Assembly (NCBI GenBank): GCA_003222675.1
Contig: QHWT01000049.1
Coordinates: 41,257-105,256, forward strand
Source: Acidobacteriota bacterium
GTDB taxonomy: Bacteria; Acidobacteriota; Vicinamibacteria; Vicinamibacterales; 2-12-FULL-66-21
Direction: 5' to 3'
Length of the DNA: 64,000 bases
Position 1 is the first letter of the stretch. Each line of letters starts with the position of its first letter. The position numbers and the translations under genes are program-made. Below, in pieces: positions 50,050-60,035 of this stretch. The notes below the pieces were generated by a model. That model made no database searches. It saw only the letters and a list, made by a program, of their open reading frames with translations, and was not told the DNA's origin.

Positions 50050-51252
50050 ATGTCCGAACTCACAAAACGCATCCGCGCGAAGTATCCGAACGCGTACAAC
50101 GACCTCAGCGACGACGAGCTAGAGCAAAAGGTCCTGGCCAAGCACCCACAGTATGCGGACTTGGCTGATCCGAAAGACCAGCAGCCGTCCGTCCGCGTTC
50201 ACATGCCTGACGGACGCGTCATCAACTTTCCGGCGACGATGAGCCACGATGAGATCACGAAGGCGATCGATCAGGACTTCCGCCCAAACGGCGCGCCGTC
50301 GCGTCCTGCGCTCAGCCGTGAGCAGTACAACGCCGTACGCCAACGTGTGATCAACACTGCGCCTGACGGCCTCACGCGCGATCAGTTCAGCGCGCTGATG
50401 GACAGCGAACTCACGAAGGCTAAGACCGCACAGGCCGAGAGCGCGGTGGAGCACACCGAGGGCAAGCCCGATTACAACGGGGTGGACAATCCGATTTACG
50501 GTGGGGCGTATCGCGTCGTGCGTGGGTTGTACCACTACGCCAAAGATCATCCGGCTGCAGCTGGCGCAATGGCCGGCAGCGCGCTCGCTGCGCCCCTGAC
50601 TGGCGGCATGTCGGTCCCTGCCGCAATGGCAGCCGTGGGCGTTGGCGGTGCAGGCGGGGCAGCGTACGGTCAGCTCGCGAAAGGCGCAGCGACTGACGAT
50701 TACGGCACACCAGGCGGGAACGCCAGAGAGATTGCGACGGAGGGCGGGCTGTCGGCACTCGGCGAAGGCAGCGCGCGTGCTGTGGGTGCTGGCGCTCGGC
50801 GTATCGGACCGATCCTGCGAGATCAGGCAGTGTCGGCGTATTCCCGGATGCTCAAGCCCACCAAGGACGCGATCCAGTCGATGACGCAGTACGGCGCGAC
50901 GCTGCCAGAGCGAGCCCACAACGTAGCCGCTGCGATTCTCGATGAAGGCGTCAACATCACACAGGCCGGCGCTCGGAAGATCCACGATCGGATCTCCCAG
51001 TTGGCAGACCGGGCAAGCTCAATCATCGCGAACTCGGATAAGCGTGCGTCAACGTCGTACATCACCGACGCGCTCGGCGAAGCTCGCGATCGGGCTGCAC
51101 AGCAGCTCGCTCCAGGAGCAGACGTTGCGGCCGTTGATGCCGTGGAGAACTCGGTCAGGGCAAATCCGCAGATCACGAAACGTGTTCGCGGCAGAAAGCT
51201 GTTGGACACTGGCGTACTAGACGCGTCTGGTCAGCCGGTGATGAAGCGGTAA
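50050..51252 (+). CDS. Phage-like hypothetical protein (N-terminal part; frame break near 51238)
   Basis: MSELTKRIRAKYPNAYNDLSDDELEQKVLAKHPQYADL...; Ala/Gly-rich hydrophobic segment; continues in another frame. Confidence 0.55.
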   Translation: MSELTKRIRAKYPNAYNDLSDDELEQKVLAKHPQYADLADPKDQQPSVRVHMPDGRVINFPATMSHDEITKAIDQDFRPNGAPSRPALSREQYNAVRQRVINTAPDGLTRDQFSALMDSELTKAKTAQAESAVEHTEGKPDYNGVDNPIYGGAYRVVRGLYHYAKDHPAAAGAMAGSALAAPLTGGMSVPAAMAAVGVGGAGGAAYGQLAKGAATDDYGTPGGNAREIATEGGLSALGEGSARAVGAGARRIGPILRDQAVSAYSRMLKPTKDAIQSMTQYGATLPERAHNVAAAILDEGVNITQAGARKIHDRISQLADRASSIIANSDKRASTSYITDALGEARDRAAQQLAPGADVAAVDAVENSVRANPQITKRVRGRKLLDTGVLDASGQPVMKR

Positions 51253-51272
51253 CGCTCGACTCAGGGCAGCGC

Positions 51273-51746
51273 GTGCTGTTGCCGACAGCGACGGTTCAGA
51301 AGCTGGACGCGCTCAAGAGGGGCACGTACCGGGCGATCGGGGATCGTGCGTACGGTGAGACGCAGGGCGCAGCCATAGAGGCAGAGAAGGCTGCGGCACG
51401 CGGGGCACGTCAGGCGATTGAATCCGTTGAACCGACAGTCGGACCGATCCATCAGGCCGAGTCGAAGCTGATCGACGCGTCAGGGGTTCTCGATGATGCC
51501 GTGTTCCGATCCGGCAAGCATAACCCGTTCGGACTGACCGAGGGGATCGCGCTCGCGGGGCACCGTCCGATCTGGGCACTGCCGGCGCTGTTGAACCGTC
51601 CGGGTATCGGGTCCCCTGTCGCGCGTGCCGTGAACGCCGTAGGGCGGAAGCTGGCAACCGCCGAACCTCCGGCCAATCTGGTACGGGCTGCGCTGCTCGC
51701 GCTGATGGGGCAGGACCAGGAACCGGAACAACCGGAACAGCGGTAA
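51273..51746 (+). CDS. Phage-like hypothetical protein (C-terminal continuation of 50050..51252)
   Basis: Upstream in this frame reads DEAVTLDSGQRVLLPTATVQKLDALKRGTYRAIG without interruption. Confidence 0.5.
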   Translation: MLLPTATVQKLDALKRGTYRAIGDRAYGETQGAAIEAEKAAARGARQAIESVEPTVGPIHQAESKLIDASGVLDDAVFRSGKHNPFGLTEGIALAGHRPIWALPALLNRPGIGSPVARAVNAVGRKLATAEPPANLVRAALLALMGQDQEPEQPEQR

Positions 51747-52239
51747 GTCAGTCAGCACCGGGCGCGCAGCGACGCGTGTATCGTCTCCGCCATAGCCCGA
51801 CTCGCGTGGAGCTGTCATTGGTCTGAGCGTGCCGCAGGACCTTGGTACCTGCTACAATCACGTTGACGGTTCGGCGGACCCGAGGTGTTTGGAACGTTGT
51901 GGTTCGCAGCCTCTACCGTTCCACTCTGCGACCTCTCGCGGCCACCAGAAGGTCCGTCGAGCCCTTCCATACTTCGATTATGCTGTGGTTTTTTCAACGA
52001 GACGATGAGTACCTGCGGATAGAGACCACGCACGACCGGGAGACTGGAGCTTTTGCACTCACGGTCGATAGAGCTGATGGCCCGCCAGAGACGGAAGTAT
52101 TCGTGGACCAAGCCGCGTTTGAGTCGCGGCTCGAAGCACTAGAGCAACAACTCGCAGCCGATCACTGGACTCCGAAAGGCTCAGCACTGTTGCCCACGCA
52201 ACCTCCGCAACGGCCGCACTAGGTCGGGCGTCGATCGAC

Positions 52240-52431
52240 GTGAAGAAGTGTCCCCTGTGTGTAGTGCTCGTCCCGGATACCGCCCTCAAGTGCCCCAACT
52301 GTCTCGGCCGGTTGATGGCGGTGAAGCCAGCCGAGCACCGGAGGCATAAATCGTCCCCGTGGTTGCTGCTGACAGTCGTCGGACTATTGGTTTTTGCGTG
52401 GGCGATCTGGCGGCGCATTTCGCACGTGTGA
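52240..52431 (+). CDS. Small zinc-ribbon membrane protein
   Basis: MKKCPLCVVLVPDTALKCPNCLGRL (two CxxC) plus TM helix. Confidence 0.5.
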   Translation: MKKCPLCVVLVPDTALKCPNCLGRLMAVKPAEHRRHKSSPWLLLTVVGLLVFAWAIWRRISHV

Positions 52432-52462
52432 TGGTCGGACCGCGAATCGGACCTCGCGCTCG

Positions 52463-52843
52463 TTAGGATCGCAGTCCCTGGGCTCCAGACGCGAGACACC
52501 GGCCCACCACGTCTACGAGATCGTCGGGCAGCACGGGCTTCGTCAGCACGCACGCAACCTTGAGATGGTCATGGCTCCCAGGCTGCGCCGTCACCACAAT
52601 CACCGGAATATCGCGTGTCTGGGCCTGGGCCGCGATTTCCTGCCGCACAACCTGGCCGCTGATTAGGGGCAAGCCGAGATCGAGCACGACCGCATGCGGC
52701 GGCTGGCCATCAATCAGACGTAACGCCTCGAGTCCGTCGCCCGCCTGCTGCACATCATATCCGGCGAATTTCAGCCAAGTCGCAAACATCTGACGCAGGT
52801 CCACGTCGTCTTCCACGATGAGGATTCGGCGACGGCCCGGCAC
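52463..52843 (-). CDS. Stand-alone response-regulator receiver domain protein
   Basis: ILIVEDDVDLRQMFATWLKFAGYDVQQAGDGLEALRLIDGQPPHAVVLDLGLPLISG...VIVVTAQ...LTKPV. Confidence 0.88.
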   Translation of the reverse strand: MPGRRRILIVEDDVDLRQMFATWLKFAGYDVQQAGDGLEALRLIDGQPPHAVVLDLGLPLISGQVVRQEIAAQAQTRDIPVIVVTAQPGSHDHLKVACVLTKPVLPDDLVDVVGRCLASGAQGLRS

Positions 52844-53285
52844 GAAGTTGATCGTACAACAACGTTACGATTCTTCGGCGTTCCCGGCGGCTCGGCAGGG
52901 CGCAGCACACCGGGCCGGCCCGGCGCGCTGGCCGTCTGGTTCGTCGGAGTTCGGATGCGGCCACGGTTGATCAGGGTGCTGCTCGCAGATCCACGCGTCG
53001 GCGGGGAGGTCGTCAATCCGCAATATCTACTGCCGGCCTTTCGTCTGCATGGCGGCCTTCCACTGAATCGTGCGGGGCGTCACCGTCGCTCCCCTCCCTG
53101 GCGCGTGCCAGCAACTGCTTAGGATGCCGATTCCGTCTCCAGATTTGACCGTAGGGCAACGCACGGCAGGCGGATCATCAAACGTGACGGGCGGAGCCGC
53201 CGCGCTCCTCCTGGGTCAAATTTGCAGCTCACAAGTTCCACTGAAACCAATCGGCGGCTGGGTCCATCAGGGGCAGCCGCCTTTT

Positions 53286-53482
53286 GTACGTACGTACCAT
53301 GCGCATGCTACGGGGCATGGCCTTGCACAGTACAGGGCCATGCGCATGTACAGAGGGAATAGGGAATAGGGATCGGGGATTAAGGATCACTCAACAGAGA
53401 TCACAAATGCTGTAGATCACTGAGTACAGATTTAGAACTGACGTACTGATCTGTCCCTGTACCATGCGCATTGCCTGTACTG
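53286..53482. other. Palindrome-rich intergenic segment of the element (GTACGTACGTAC; three ATGCGCAT; GCATGGCC-N13-GGCCATGC)
   Basis: ATGCGCAT at 53299-53306, 53340-53347, 53464-53471; GTACGTACGTAC 53286-53297; 8-bp arms 53315-53322/53336-53343. Confidence 0.8.
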
Positions 53483-54060
53483 GGCAATGCCTGTGGACTG
53501 GGACCCCCGATTGGCGGATCGATCAACGCGCTGATGGACGACGGTAGCGCGCTGTCACGGAACGGCCAGATCGACCCGATTTTGACCAATAAATCCGGGC
53601 ACTTTAGTGTGACAAACAGGGGGGTCGCTACCCTACCCTTCTGTCACGCTTCGCGTTTCACGTTCGCTGCTGTTCCCGCGCTCCTGTCTGGCCCAGCGTG
53701 CCGTGCTCTCAGCGACGAAGGCATCAGCCACGGCGAACGCCCACGAGACCAGCGTCTCAGGATCGTCGCCGTGATCGTGCAGCCCCATCGTGTACGCGGC
53801 TGCCTTGAGCGCGTCCAGGGCAACGAGATCGCGGCCGGTGAACGGTGACGGACTCATCGTCCTGATGTACCACGCCTGACGCGCGTTGTCGCTGCCTAAG
53901 TGATCACGTCAGCGCCTGTGGCTCGTTACAACCGCCTGTGCTGGTGGACCACGATGGCACGCGATGAACGTACCTGAACACAACGTTACACAGGTTGCAA
54001 CGGCCAGCCGTCGTCATACTGAGATCAGGGCTGAATTGCTTTCCCCCTTTGGAGTACCAG

Positions 54061-54261
54061 ATGCGAGTGTTACGAATCAACGAAGTGATCGAAAAGACCG
54101 GCCTGTCGCGTTCGACAATTTGGAGACAGGAGATCAACGGCACGTTTCCCGCGCGTCGGCAGCTGTCCGCGTACTCGTCCGGCTGGATCGAGAGCGAGAT
54201 CGATCAGTGGATCGTGGATCGACCGACGGGAACGTACACGCGTAAGCAGACCGTAGCCTAA
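54061..54261 (+). CDS. AlpA-family HTH transcriptional regulator
   Basis: MRVLRINEVIEKTGLSRSTIWRQEINGTFPARRQLSAYSSGWIESEIDQWIVDRP. Confidence 0.85.
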   Translation: MRVLRINEVIEKTGLSRSTIWRQEINGTFPARRQLSAYSSGWIESEIDQWIVDRPTGTYTRKQTVA

Positions 54262-54309
54262 CAAACCCGTCAGACCAATCGGCCAGGGGATCGGCCAAGA
54301 GGGGCAGCA

Positions 54310-54498
54310 TTGAAAACCGGCAATCGCGAGCTTTTGATCTACGTACCTCATGCGGTGTGGCCTGATATTGACTCCATCTCGCGTGCGAACAACACGAGTG
54401 TTCCACAAGTTCTTCGGCGGCTGGTGATAGAGGCTCTAGCGCACCGTAGGGCGCTCCCGCAGTACCAGGCTGAGCGCGGTCTCACGGAGGCAGCGTGA
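54310..54498 (+). CDS. Small hypothetical protein
   Basis: 62 aa ORF co-directional with AlpA, 4-nt overlap with the next ORF. Confidence 0.45.
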   Translation: MKTGNRELLIYVPHAVWPDIDSISRANNTSVPQVLRRLVIEALAHRRALPQYQAERGLTEAA

Positions 54499-54737
54499 TC
54501 GAGCTGCGCACCGACAGCGGAGCACTGGCCAGCCGATGGCGGACCAAGGGGTACAGCGTTGAGCACGTCGAACGGGATCGGCAATGGCGTGCGGTAGCGC
54601 CTGATGGGGCTGTGTCGCTGCGTACCCTCGTGAACGGCACGATGCCTCAACGGGACAGCAGACCGCGCGTACCGAGTCGGCCGCGTCAGCCTCGGATCTC
54701 GAAATGGGGAATGCGGCGATCGGGTACCGACATTTAA
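54495..54737 (+). CDS. Small hypothetical protein
   Basis: 80 aa ORF, ATGA-type overlap with the previous ORF. Confidence 0.4.
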   Translation: MIELRTDSGALASRWRTKGYSVEHVERDRQWRAVAPDGAVSLRTLVNGTMPQRDSRPRVPSRPRQPRISKWGMRRSGTDI

Positions 54738-54790
54738 TTCTGCACTGTTACGATGTACGAGTTGTCATTGCATGAGACGGTGAGGAAACG

Positions 54791-55505
54791 GTGCATCCAT
54801 TAGACGGCGCTCGGCTACGATTCGAGAGGGCAGATCGCCACCTTGCGGAAGCGGACGATCTGATCAGGCAGTGGTCAGTGAGTTGCAAGGATGGGGTTGT
54901 CAGTGATCACGAGGGCAAAATTTCGTTCCCGAATGGCTGGCCATCCATTCCGCGCACCTTGCCAGTCGTCATTAGTGACGCTATCCACAACCTGCGAGCC
55001 GCCCTCGACTACGTCGTTTACGAACTCGCCATACTCGATACTGGCCAAGAGCAAGATCGAACGCAGTTCATCATTGAGGATGTCAAGGCTGATCCCCGAG
55101 ATCCACAGCGCGGGTTCGATCCACGGAGCAAGCGACACCTCAGAGGACTGAGCGCGGCACACGTCGGCCATTGAGCGGTACCAGCCGTACAACGGAATAG
55201 AGTGGACGAAAATCCTTCGCGACATTTCCAACAAAGATAAACATCGCCAACTCACAGTCCTGAGCTATCAGGGGCGAAAGATGCCGGTCACGATCAGGCA
55301 CACAGAAACCGGGCAGTTCGCAGGCGGCTTCAAACTCACACCAGAGGGCGGCCCGGCAATTGACCGTTTCGATCTTGAATTTGATGGTCACTACGCGATC
55401 ACGGAAGCGCCGGCAGACTCCATCAAAGCGCCAATTATGAGCACGCTCCGTGACGTTGAGCTTGGCGTGTGTGCCGTGATTGAAACGTTCAGCCCTGAGT
55501 TCTAG
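54791..55505 (+). CDS. Hypothetical protein split by an apparent frameshift near 55140-55170
   Basis: AIHNLRAALDYVVYELA ... then in another frame IERYQPYNGIEWTKILRDISNKDKHRQLTVLSYQGRKMP. Confidence 0.55.
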
Positions 55506-55512
55506 ACCCCAA

Positions 55513-55971
55513 ATGAAAAGCGATGCAATGCAACCGGGATTTAAGCGACGGCGAGGACCGGGGCGAGGCTCCACAACGACTCCGGCAGAGCGGACGGCAA
55601 TTCAGGCGCTGGCGATCAGTGGCATGAGTGCAGCTGCGATCGCACGGCACCAAGGACGCAGCCGGAAAACGATCACGCGCGTACTGACGGGCGAAGAGTT
55701 CGATAATGCGCGCGAGATGGCCCGATCGGCACTCGCGCTCAACGCCGAAAATTTTGCACAGGACTGGGTAACGGCGAGTCGTGTTGCAGCTCGGAATGGT
55801 CGGCACGATGCTGCGCGAGATGCGTTGCTCGGCATCAAAGCGATTGAGCCTCCGACGGCACGCGCGCAGCAGGGCGGATTCACCGTTCAGATCGGCGTGC
55901 TGCTGCCTGGCTTGGGACCGCAGGCGTCAACGACAGCCGAAGTGATCGACGCGGACTCAGTGACGGAATGA
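55513..55971 (+). CDS. HTH protein, terminase-small-subunit-like
   Basis: TPAERTAIQALAISGMSAAAIARHQGRSRKTITRVLTGEEFDNAREMARSALALNAENFAQDWVTASRVAARNGRHDAARDALLGIKAIEP. Confidence 0.5.
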   Translation: MKSDAMQPGFKRRRGPGRGSTTTPAERTAIQALAISGMSAAAIARHQGRSRKTITRVLTGEEFDNAREMARSALALNAENFAQDWVTASRVAARNGRHDAARDALLGIKAIEPPTARAQQGGFTVQIGVLLPGLGPQASTTAEVIDADSVTE

Positions 55972-56163
55972 TCAGGCTTCGCCGGCCTTCTCTGCCTCTC
56001 GATACAGCCAGCCGGCAAGCCTCGTTAAGGTCGTCGTCGCGAGCAGCCAGAAGATCGCTCGGACGGGATCGCCGTTCCAGTACTGCCAGACGGTTGCCCC
56101 CGTCGCTGCGAGCGCGGCCAGTCCGGCAGTTGCGAACAGAATCATCAGCTATCCCCTCTGGTG

Positions 56164-57429
56164 CTACGCGGTTTTGGGAAACGCCAGTACCTTGGCGCTC
56201 GCATCGTGACCGGCAAGGATGCCGTTGTAGATCCGCTCCAGCGCGATCACCATGTCCACCTTTTCGTCTGCGTAGTCGTACTTCTGGTACGTCGCTGTGA
56301 CCTTCTTTCGACCGTGGATATGATTCTGTAGCCGGTCGATCAGGAACTCGGTAAACCGGCCCGTCTCTCCCAGCTTGGTTGCTGCTGTCCGTCGCAGATC
56401 GTGCGGATTGAAGTCTGCGATACCGGACGCCTCGCGTAGACGGTCCTTGTATTTCTGCAGCGCCATCGGCGAGTACGGCCGATTGGTGAACCGGGGTGAC
56501 GGGAATACGCAGTCGGACCGTCGCGCCTCGATGTACGAACGCAGGAGCTTTACAGCCGTCGCCGAGAGAGGCACGCGGTTCGCCTTCTTGTTTTTCGCGT
56601 GCTCGGCCGGCACAGTCCACCAGATCGTTTCGTCGCTGTTGGAGTCCAGAGCGCCAGCGGGAATCTGCAGGTCACTGAACCGCATCCGCCGGATCTCGCC
56701 GCCGCGCTGGGCCGTCAGCAGCTCTAGGCGCAACATCGTGGCGAGATCCTGGTTCTTGTCGGCGGTAGCAGCCGCGTCGATCTTGCGTAGCTCGTCATGG
56801 CTCAGGACGCGCTCACGCACCCTGCTGCCGCCGACGCGTTGAATTCGAGCACAGGGACTCGCGTCCATCCAGCCACGGCTAACCGCGAAATTGAAAACGG
56901 TGCTGACCAGCGCCTGTATGTGGCGGACGGTGCTCTCACCACGGCCGACCAGCCCATCGAGCAGATCGCGAACGTCAGCGCGGCTAATGTCCTTCGCCTT
57001 ACGCGTGCCCCAAAGTGGAATCACGTCCTTGTTGAGCATCCGCTGATCTTCTTTCCACGATCGCTTTGTTGGCTTCGCATGCCTCTCGATGTACTCGTCA
57101 GCGAGTGTCGCGAAGGTTCCGGCAGCGCGATCGGCATCGCGTGTGACAGCAGGATCGTTGCCCTTCGCAACGTCTCCCAGCGCCTGAAGCGCGAGCGTGT
57201 AGGCATCGCGCAGCGGCATCTCCGGGTATCGGCCGATCTTCAGGCGTTTCTGAACGCCACGGAATCGGTACAGCAGATTGAAGCTTTTAATCACAGCGCC
57301 TGGCTTGCCGCTGACGCGCACGCCGAATCCCCGCGCTGATGGACGTGTGTCCCACCAATCGATCTGTTTGCCTGAGGGATCAGCCTTCAACCCCTTCAGT
57401 GCTCGGTCCGTGAGTCGCTTCTGCGGCAT
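56164..57429 (-). CDS. Tyrosine site-specific integrase (P4-like, DUF4102 N-terminal domain)
   Basis: KRLTDRALKGLKADPSGKQIDWWDT...LLTAQRGGEIRRMRFSDL...PHDLRRTAATKLGETG. Confidence 0.92.
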   Translation of the reverse strand: MPQKRLTDRALKGLKADPSGKQIDWWDTRPSARGFGVRVSGKPGAVIKSFNLLYRFRGVQKRLKIGRYPEMPLRDAYTLALQALGDVAKGNDPAVTRDADRAAGTFATLADEYIERHAKPTKRSWKEDQRMLNKDVIPLWGTRKAKDISRADVRDLLDGLVGRGESTVRHIQALVSTVFNFAVSRGWMDASPCARIQRVGGSRVRERVLSHDELRKIDAAATADKNQDLATMLRLELLTAQRGGEIRRMRFSDLQIPAGALDSNSDETIWWTVPAEHAKNKKANRVPLSATAVKLLRSYIEARRSDCVFPSPRFTNRPYSPMALQKYKDRLREASGIADFNPHDLRRTAATKLGETGRFTEFLIDRLQNHIHGRKKVTATYQKYDYADEKVDMVIALERIYNGILAGHDASAKVLAFPKTA

Positions 57430-57653
57430 GGTCGTGTCCCTTGGTTAGCGGTTCGACTATGGCAGGGCACGCGTTGAACCTGTGTAACGTTGTCCACTGC
57501 CGCCAAGGTAACACCAAGGTAACAGAAACGCTGACGCAGTACAAGACCCCCTGAACGCGGTAGACGCGTCCTGAACAGCAGGAATGCCTATAAAAATCAC
57601 GGAATTGTAAGGGTAACCCGTTCAACGCGGGTCACTGAATGTCGGCCCGTTTC

Positions 57654-58070
57654 CTAGTACAACCGATAGAGCATCCAATACACGATGACGCCGGTCACCG
57701 AGACGTACAACCAGATCGGCAGCGTCACGCGCGCGATCGCGCGGTGACGATCGAAGCGCGCGGACAACGCGCGCGACAACGTGACGAGCACCAGCGGCAC
57801 GATCAGGACGGCAAGAACCGTGTGAGTGAGGAGAATCGTGAGATAGATGGTTCGGACCGCCCCCTGCCCGGGAAAATGTTTCGAGCCGACGTTCGCGTGA
57901 TAGACGAGGTACGAAATCAGGAAGAGGACCGAGGCGGTGAACGCGGCGAGCATCACCTTGCGGTGGGTTTCGATGCGTCCCTTGCGGATGAGCACGTATC
58001 CGATCGACAGCAGCACCGCGGCGGTTGCGTTGAGCGTCGCATTGAGCGCCGGCAGGTCCGCGACGCCCAC
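57654..58070 (-). CDS. DUF420 membrane protein
   Basis: ATLNATAAVLLSIGYVLIRKGRIETHRKVMLAAFTASVLFLISYLVYHANVGSKHFPGQGAVRTIYLTILLTHTVLA. Confidence 0.9.
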   Translation of the reverse strand: MGVADLPALNATLNATAAVLLSIGYVLIRKGRIETHRKVMLAAFTASVLFLISYLVYHANVGSKHFPGQGAVRTIYLTILLTHTVLAVLIVPLVLVTLSRALSARFDRHRAIARVTLPIWLYVSVTGVIVYWMLYRLY

Positions 58071-58164
58071 GTCATCCTGACTGGGGCTTCGCCCCGGACC
58101 CCGGCTCGGCGCCGCCGTTATGCGACAACGATGGAAAGATGGTCGTCAGGCGCCGCACAATGGC

Positions 58165-59052
58165 CTACAGCTTGTTGGCGATCATCACGATCCAGAGGAT
58201 GGGCAGGTAGATGATCGAGCCAAAGAACAGTAAGCGCGCGTCACGCACGGACCGCGTGCGCGCGAAGCGGAAGGTCAGATAGAGAAACGCCAGCCCGAGG
58301 GTCAGCGCGCCGGCAAAATACAGTCGCCCGGCAAGACCGATCAGCGTGGGCGCGAGGCTGAGCGGCACCAGCGCGGCGGCGTAGGCGATCGATTGGTGGC
58401 CGGTGCTCAGGCCATCGGGTTCGATGACCGGCAGCATTGGGAATCCCGCGCGAGCGTAGTCCTCGCGGAAGATCCACGCGATCGCGAGGAAGTGCGGAAG
58501 CTGCCAGAGGAACATGATCCCGAACAGCACCCACGCCTCGCTCGACAGCGCGCCGCGGCTGGCGGCCCATCCGATGACCGGCGGAAGCGCGCCGGGAATC
58601 GCGCCAATCACCGTGGCAAACGACGAGCGCCGCTTCAGGGGCGTGTAGACCACGACGTACGACAGCAGCGTTGCCAGCGCGACACTTGCGGCCAGCAGGT
58701 TCGCGGACGCGGCGAGCATCAACAGGCCCGTGAGCGAAATCGCGGCGCCAAAGACGATCCCTTCCGCCGCCAGCAGCCGCTGATCCGGCAGCGGCCGCAT
58801 GCGCGTGCGCCGCATCAACGCGTCGGCGTCCCGCTCGACCACCTGGTTGAACGCAGACGCGCCGCCGGCCACCAGACCGGTGCCGAGCAGCATTCCGATC
58901 ACGCGCACCGGGCCGAGACTGTCTCCATCCGCCATCGCATAGCCGGCGGCGGTCGACGCGACCACGAGCAGGTTCAGGCGCGGCTTGGCAAGCGCGAGGA
59001 AGTCGGCGGCGCGGGTCCGCGTGCTCGCGAGCGCAACGGCCTCGGACCTCAA
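58165..59052 (-). CDS. ctaB: Protoheme IX farnesyltransferase (heme O synthase)
   Basis: FLALAKPRLNLLVVASTAAGY, GGASAFNQVVERDADALMRRTRMRPLPDQRL, Asp-rich prenyltransferase motifs. Confidence 0.93.
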   Translation of the reverse strand: MRSEAVALASTRTRAADFLALAKPRLNLLVVASTAAGYAMADGDSLGPVRVIGMLLGTGLVAGGASAFNQVVERDADALMRRTRMRPLPDQRLLAAEGIVFGAAISLTGLLMLAASANLLAASVALATLLSYVVVYTPLKRRSSFATVIGAIPGALPPVIGWAASRGALSSEAWVLFGIMFLWQLPHFLAIAWIFREDYARAGFPMLPVIEPDGLSTGHQSIAYAAALVPLSLAPTLIGLAGRLYFAGALTLGLAFLYLTFRFARTRSVRDARLLFFGSIIYLPILWIVMIANKL

Positions 59053-60032
59053 GGCCTCGCCTCCGCCTCATTGAAGCCGCGAACCGGCGAACCTGTGAAG
59101 CCTGAACCGTGAACCGTGTACCGTGAACCCGTGAACCGGTATGCGCGGAGCGTGAGGACAAGCGACGCGCCCAGGACCAGCGCGCCGTTGACCACGTGCG
59201 CTGTGTTGACGACCGGGTTCATCCCTGTCAGCACGACGAACGCGCCAAGCGTGACCTGCGAGCAGACGAACGCCAGCAGCAGGATTGACGGACCGACGAG
59301 CTCACGACGATCGCGATGATGAACGAAGACGTGACCCGCCGTCGCGAGGATGGCGAGCGTGACCACGAGCGCGCCGACGCGATGCGCATAGTGAATGGCA
59401 ATCTGCGGCGTCCACGCCGGCGGCACGAGATGGCCGAACGCAAGCGGGAATGTCGGGATTGCCAGCCCCGCGTCGGTATGCCTCATCGTCGCGCCCAGGA
59501 TGATCTGGATGTACACAGCGGCCGTCGTGAGCGTTGCGACACGGGGCAGCATCGAGTCCCGGGTCGCAAGTCCCGAGTCGCGAGTCGCGGGCGCGCGCCA
59601 TCCCGGCGACGTCGCCAGCGCAAGCGTCAGCGTGAGGCAGAAGAAAATCTGCGCCAGCCCCGCATGGCCGATTGACACCGCCGGCGGGAGCAACAGCAAG
59701 ACCGTGAGGCCACCGAGCACGCCCTGGAGAATCACGGCGCCGAGGCACAGGAAGCCGAGCGTCCGCACCCACCGCCGGGGCTCGACGCGCCAGGTCCAGA
59801 GCGCGAGGATGATCGTCAGGAAGCCGACCGTGCTGGCGATCAACCGATGCGTGTGCTCGTAACGAATCCCGCCCACCCATTTGCTCAGCGGAAACGTAAA
59901 CATGTTCCACCCATACGTCGTCGGCCAGTCCGGCACGGAGAGGCCGGACCCGGTGCTCGTGACCATGCCGCCTGCCGCGATCAGCAGGACGGTGGAGAGG
60001 GCCACGAGTTTCGCGTAGCGATGGAGCCACAT
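59049..60032 (-). CDS. ctaA: Heme A synthase (COX15/CtaA)
   Basis: MWLHRYAKLVALSTVLLIAAGGMVTSTGSGLSVPDWPTTYGWNMF, RYEHTHRLIASTVGFLTIILA; C-terminal TGSRYTVHGSGFTGSPV is array-encoded. Confidence 0.93.
   Translation of the reverse strand: MWLHRYAKLVALSTVLLIAAGGMVTSTGSGLSVPDWPTTYGWNMFTFPLSKWVGGIRYEHTHRLIASTVGFLTIILALWTWRVEPRRWVRTLGFLCLGAVILQGVLGGLTVLLLLPPAVSIGHAGLAQIFFCLTLTLALATSPGWRAPATRDSGLATRDSMLPRVATLTTAAVYIQIILGATMRHTDAGLAIPTFPLAFGHLVPPAWTPQIAIHYAHRVGALVVTLAILATAGHVFVHHRDRRELVGPSILLLAFVCSQVTLGAFVVLTGMNPVVNTAHVVNGALVLGASLVLTLRAYRFTGSRYTVHGSGFTGSPVRGFNEAEARP
59082..59135. repeat. Degenerate GTGAACC heptamer array in the 3' end of ctaA
   Basis: gaaccggcgaacctgtgaagcctgaaccgtgaaccgtgtaccgtgaacccgtgaacc. 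Confidence 0.88.
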
Positions 60033-60035
60033 AAG

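Larger units (their letters stand above)
49621..57675. mobile_element. Integrated element (candidate phage satellite / genomic island) at the 3' end of a DUF420 gene
   Basis: Direct 11-bp GATAGAGCATC at 49621-49631 and 57665-57675; tandem RCCAAGGTAAC motifs inside both ends; P4-like integrase at the right end; AlpA-like HTH; TerS-like HTH. Confidence 0.75.

Noticed and set aside
53633-53857. 74-aa ORF on the minus strand of the element
   Set aside because: Possible small protein but no supporting family or operon evidence; not listed as a feature.
49675-57523. 24-bp imperfect direct repeat (CCACCAAGGGAGCACCAAGGTAAC / CCGCCAAGGTAACACCAAGGTAAC) as the att core itself
   Set aside because: It is imperfect (21/24) and internally tandem, better explained as integrase arm sites; the 11-bp GATAGAGCATC in the DUF420 codons is the better core candidate.
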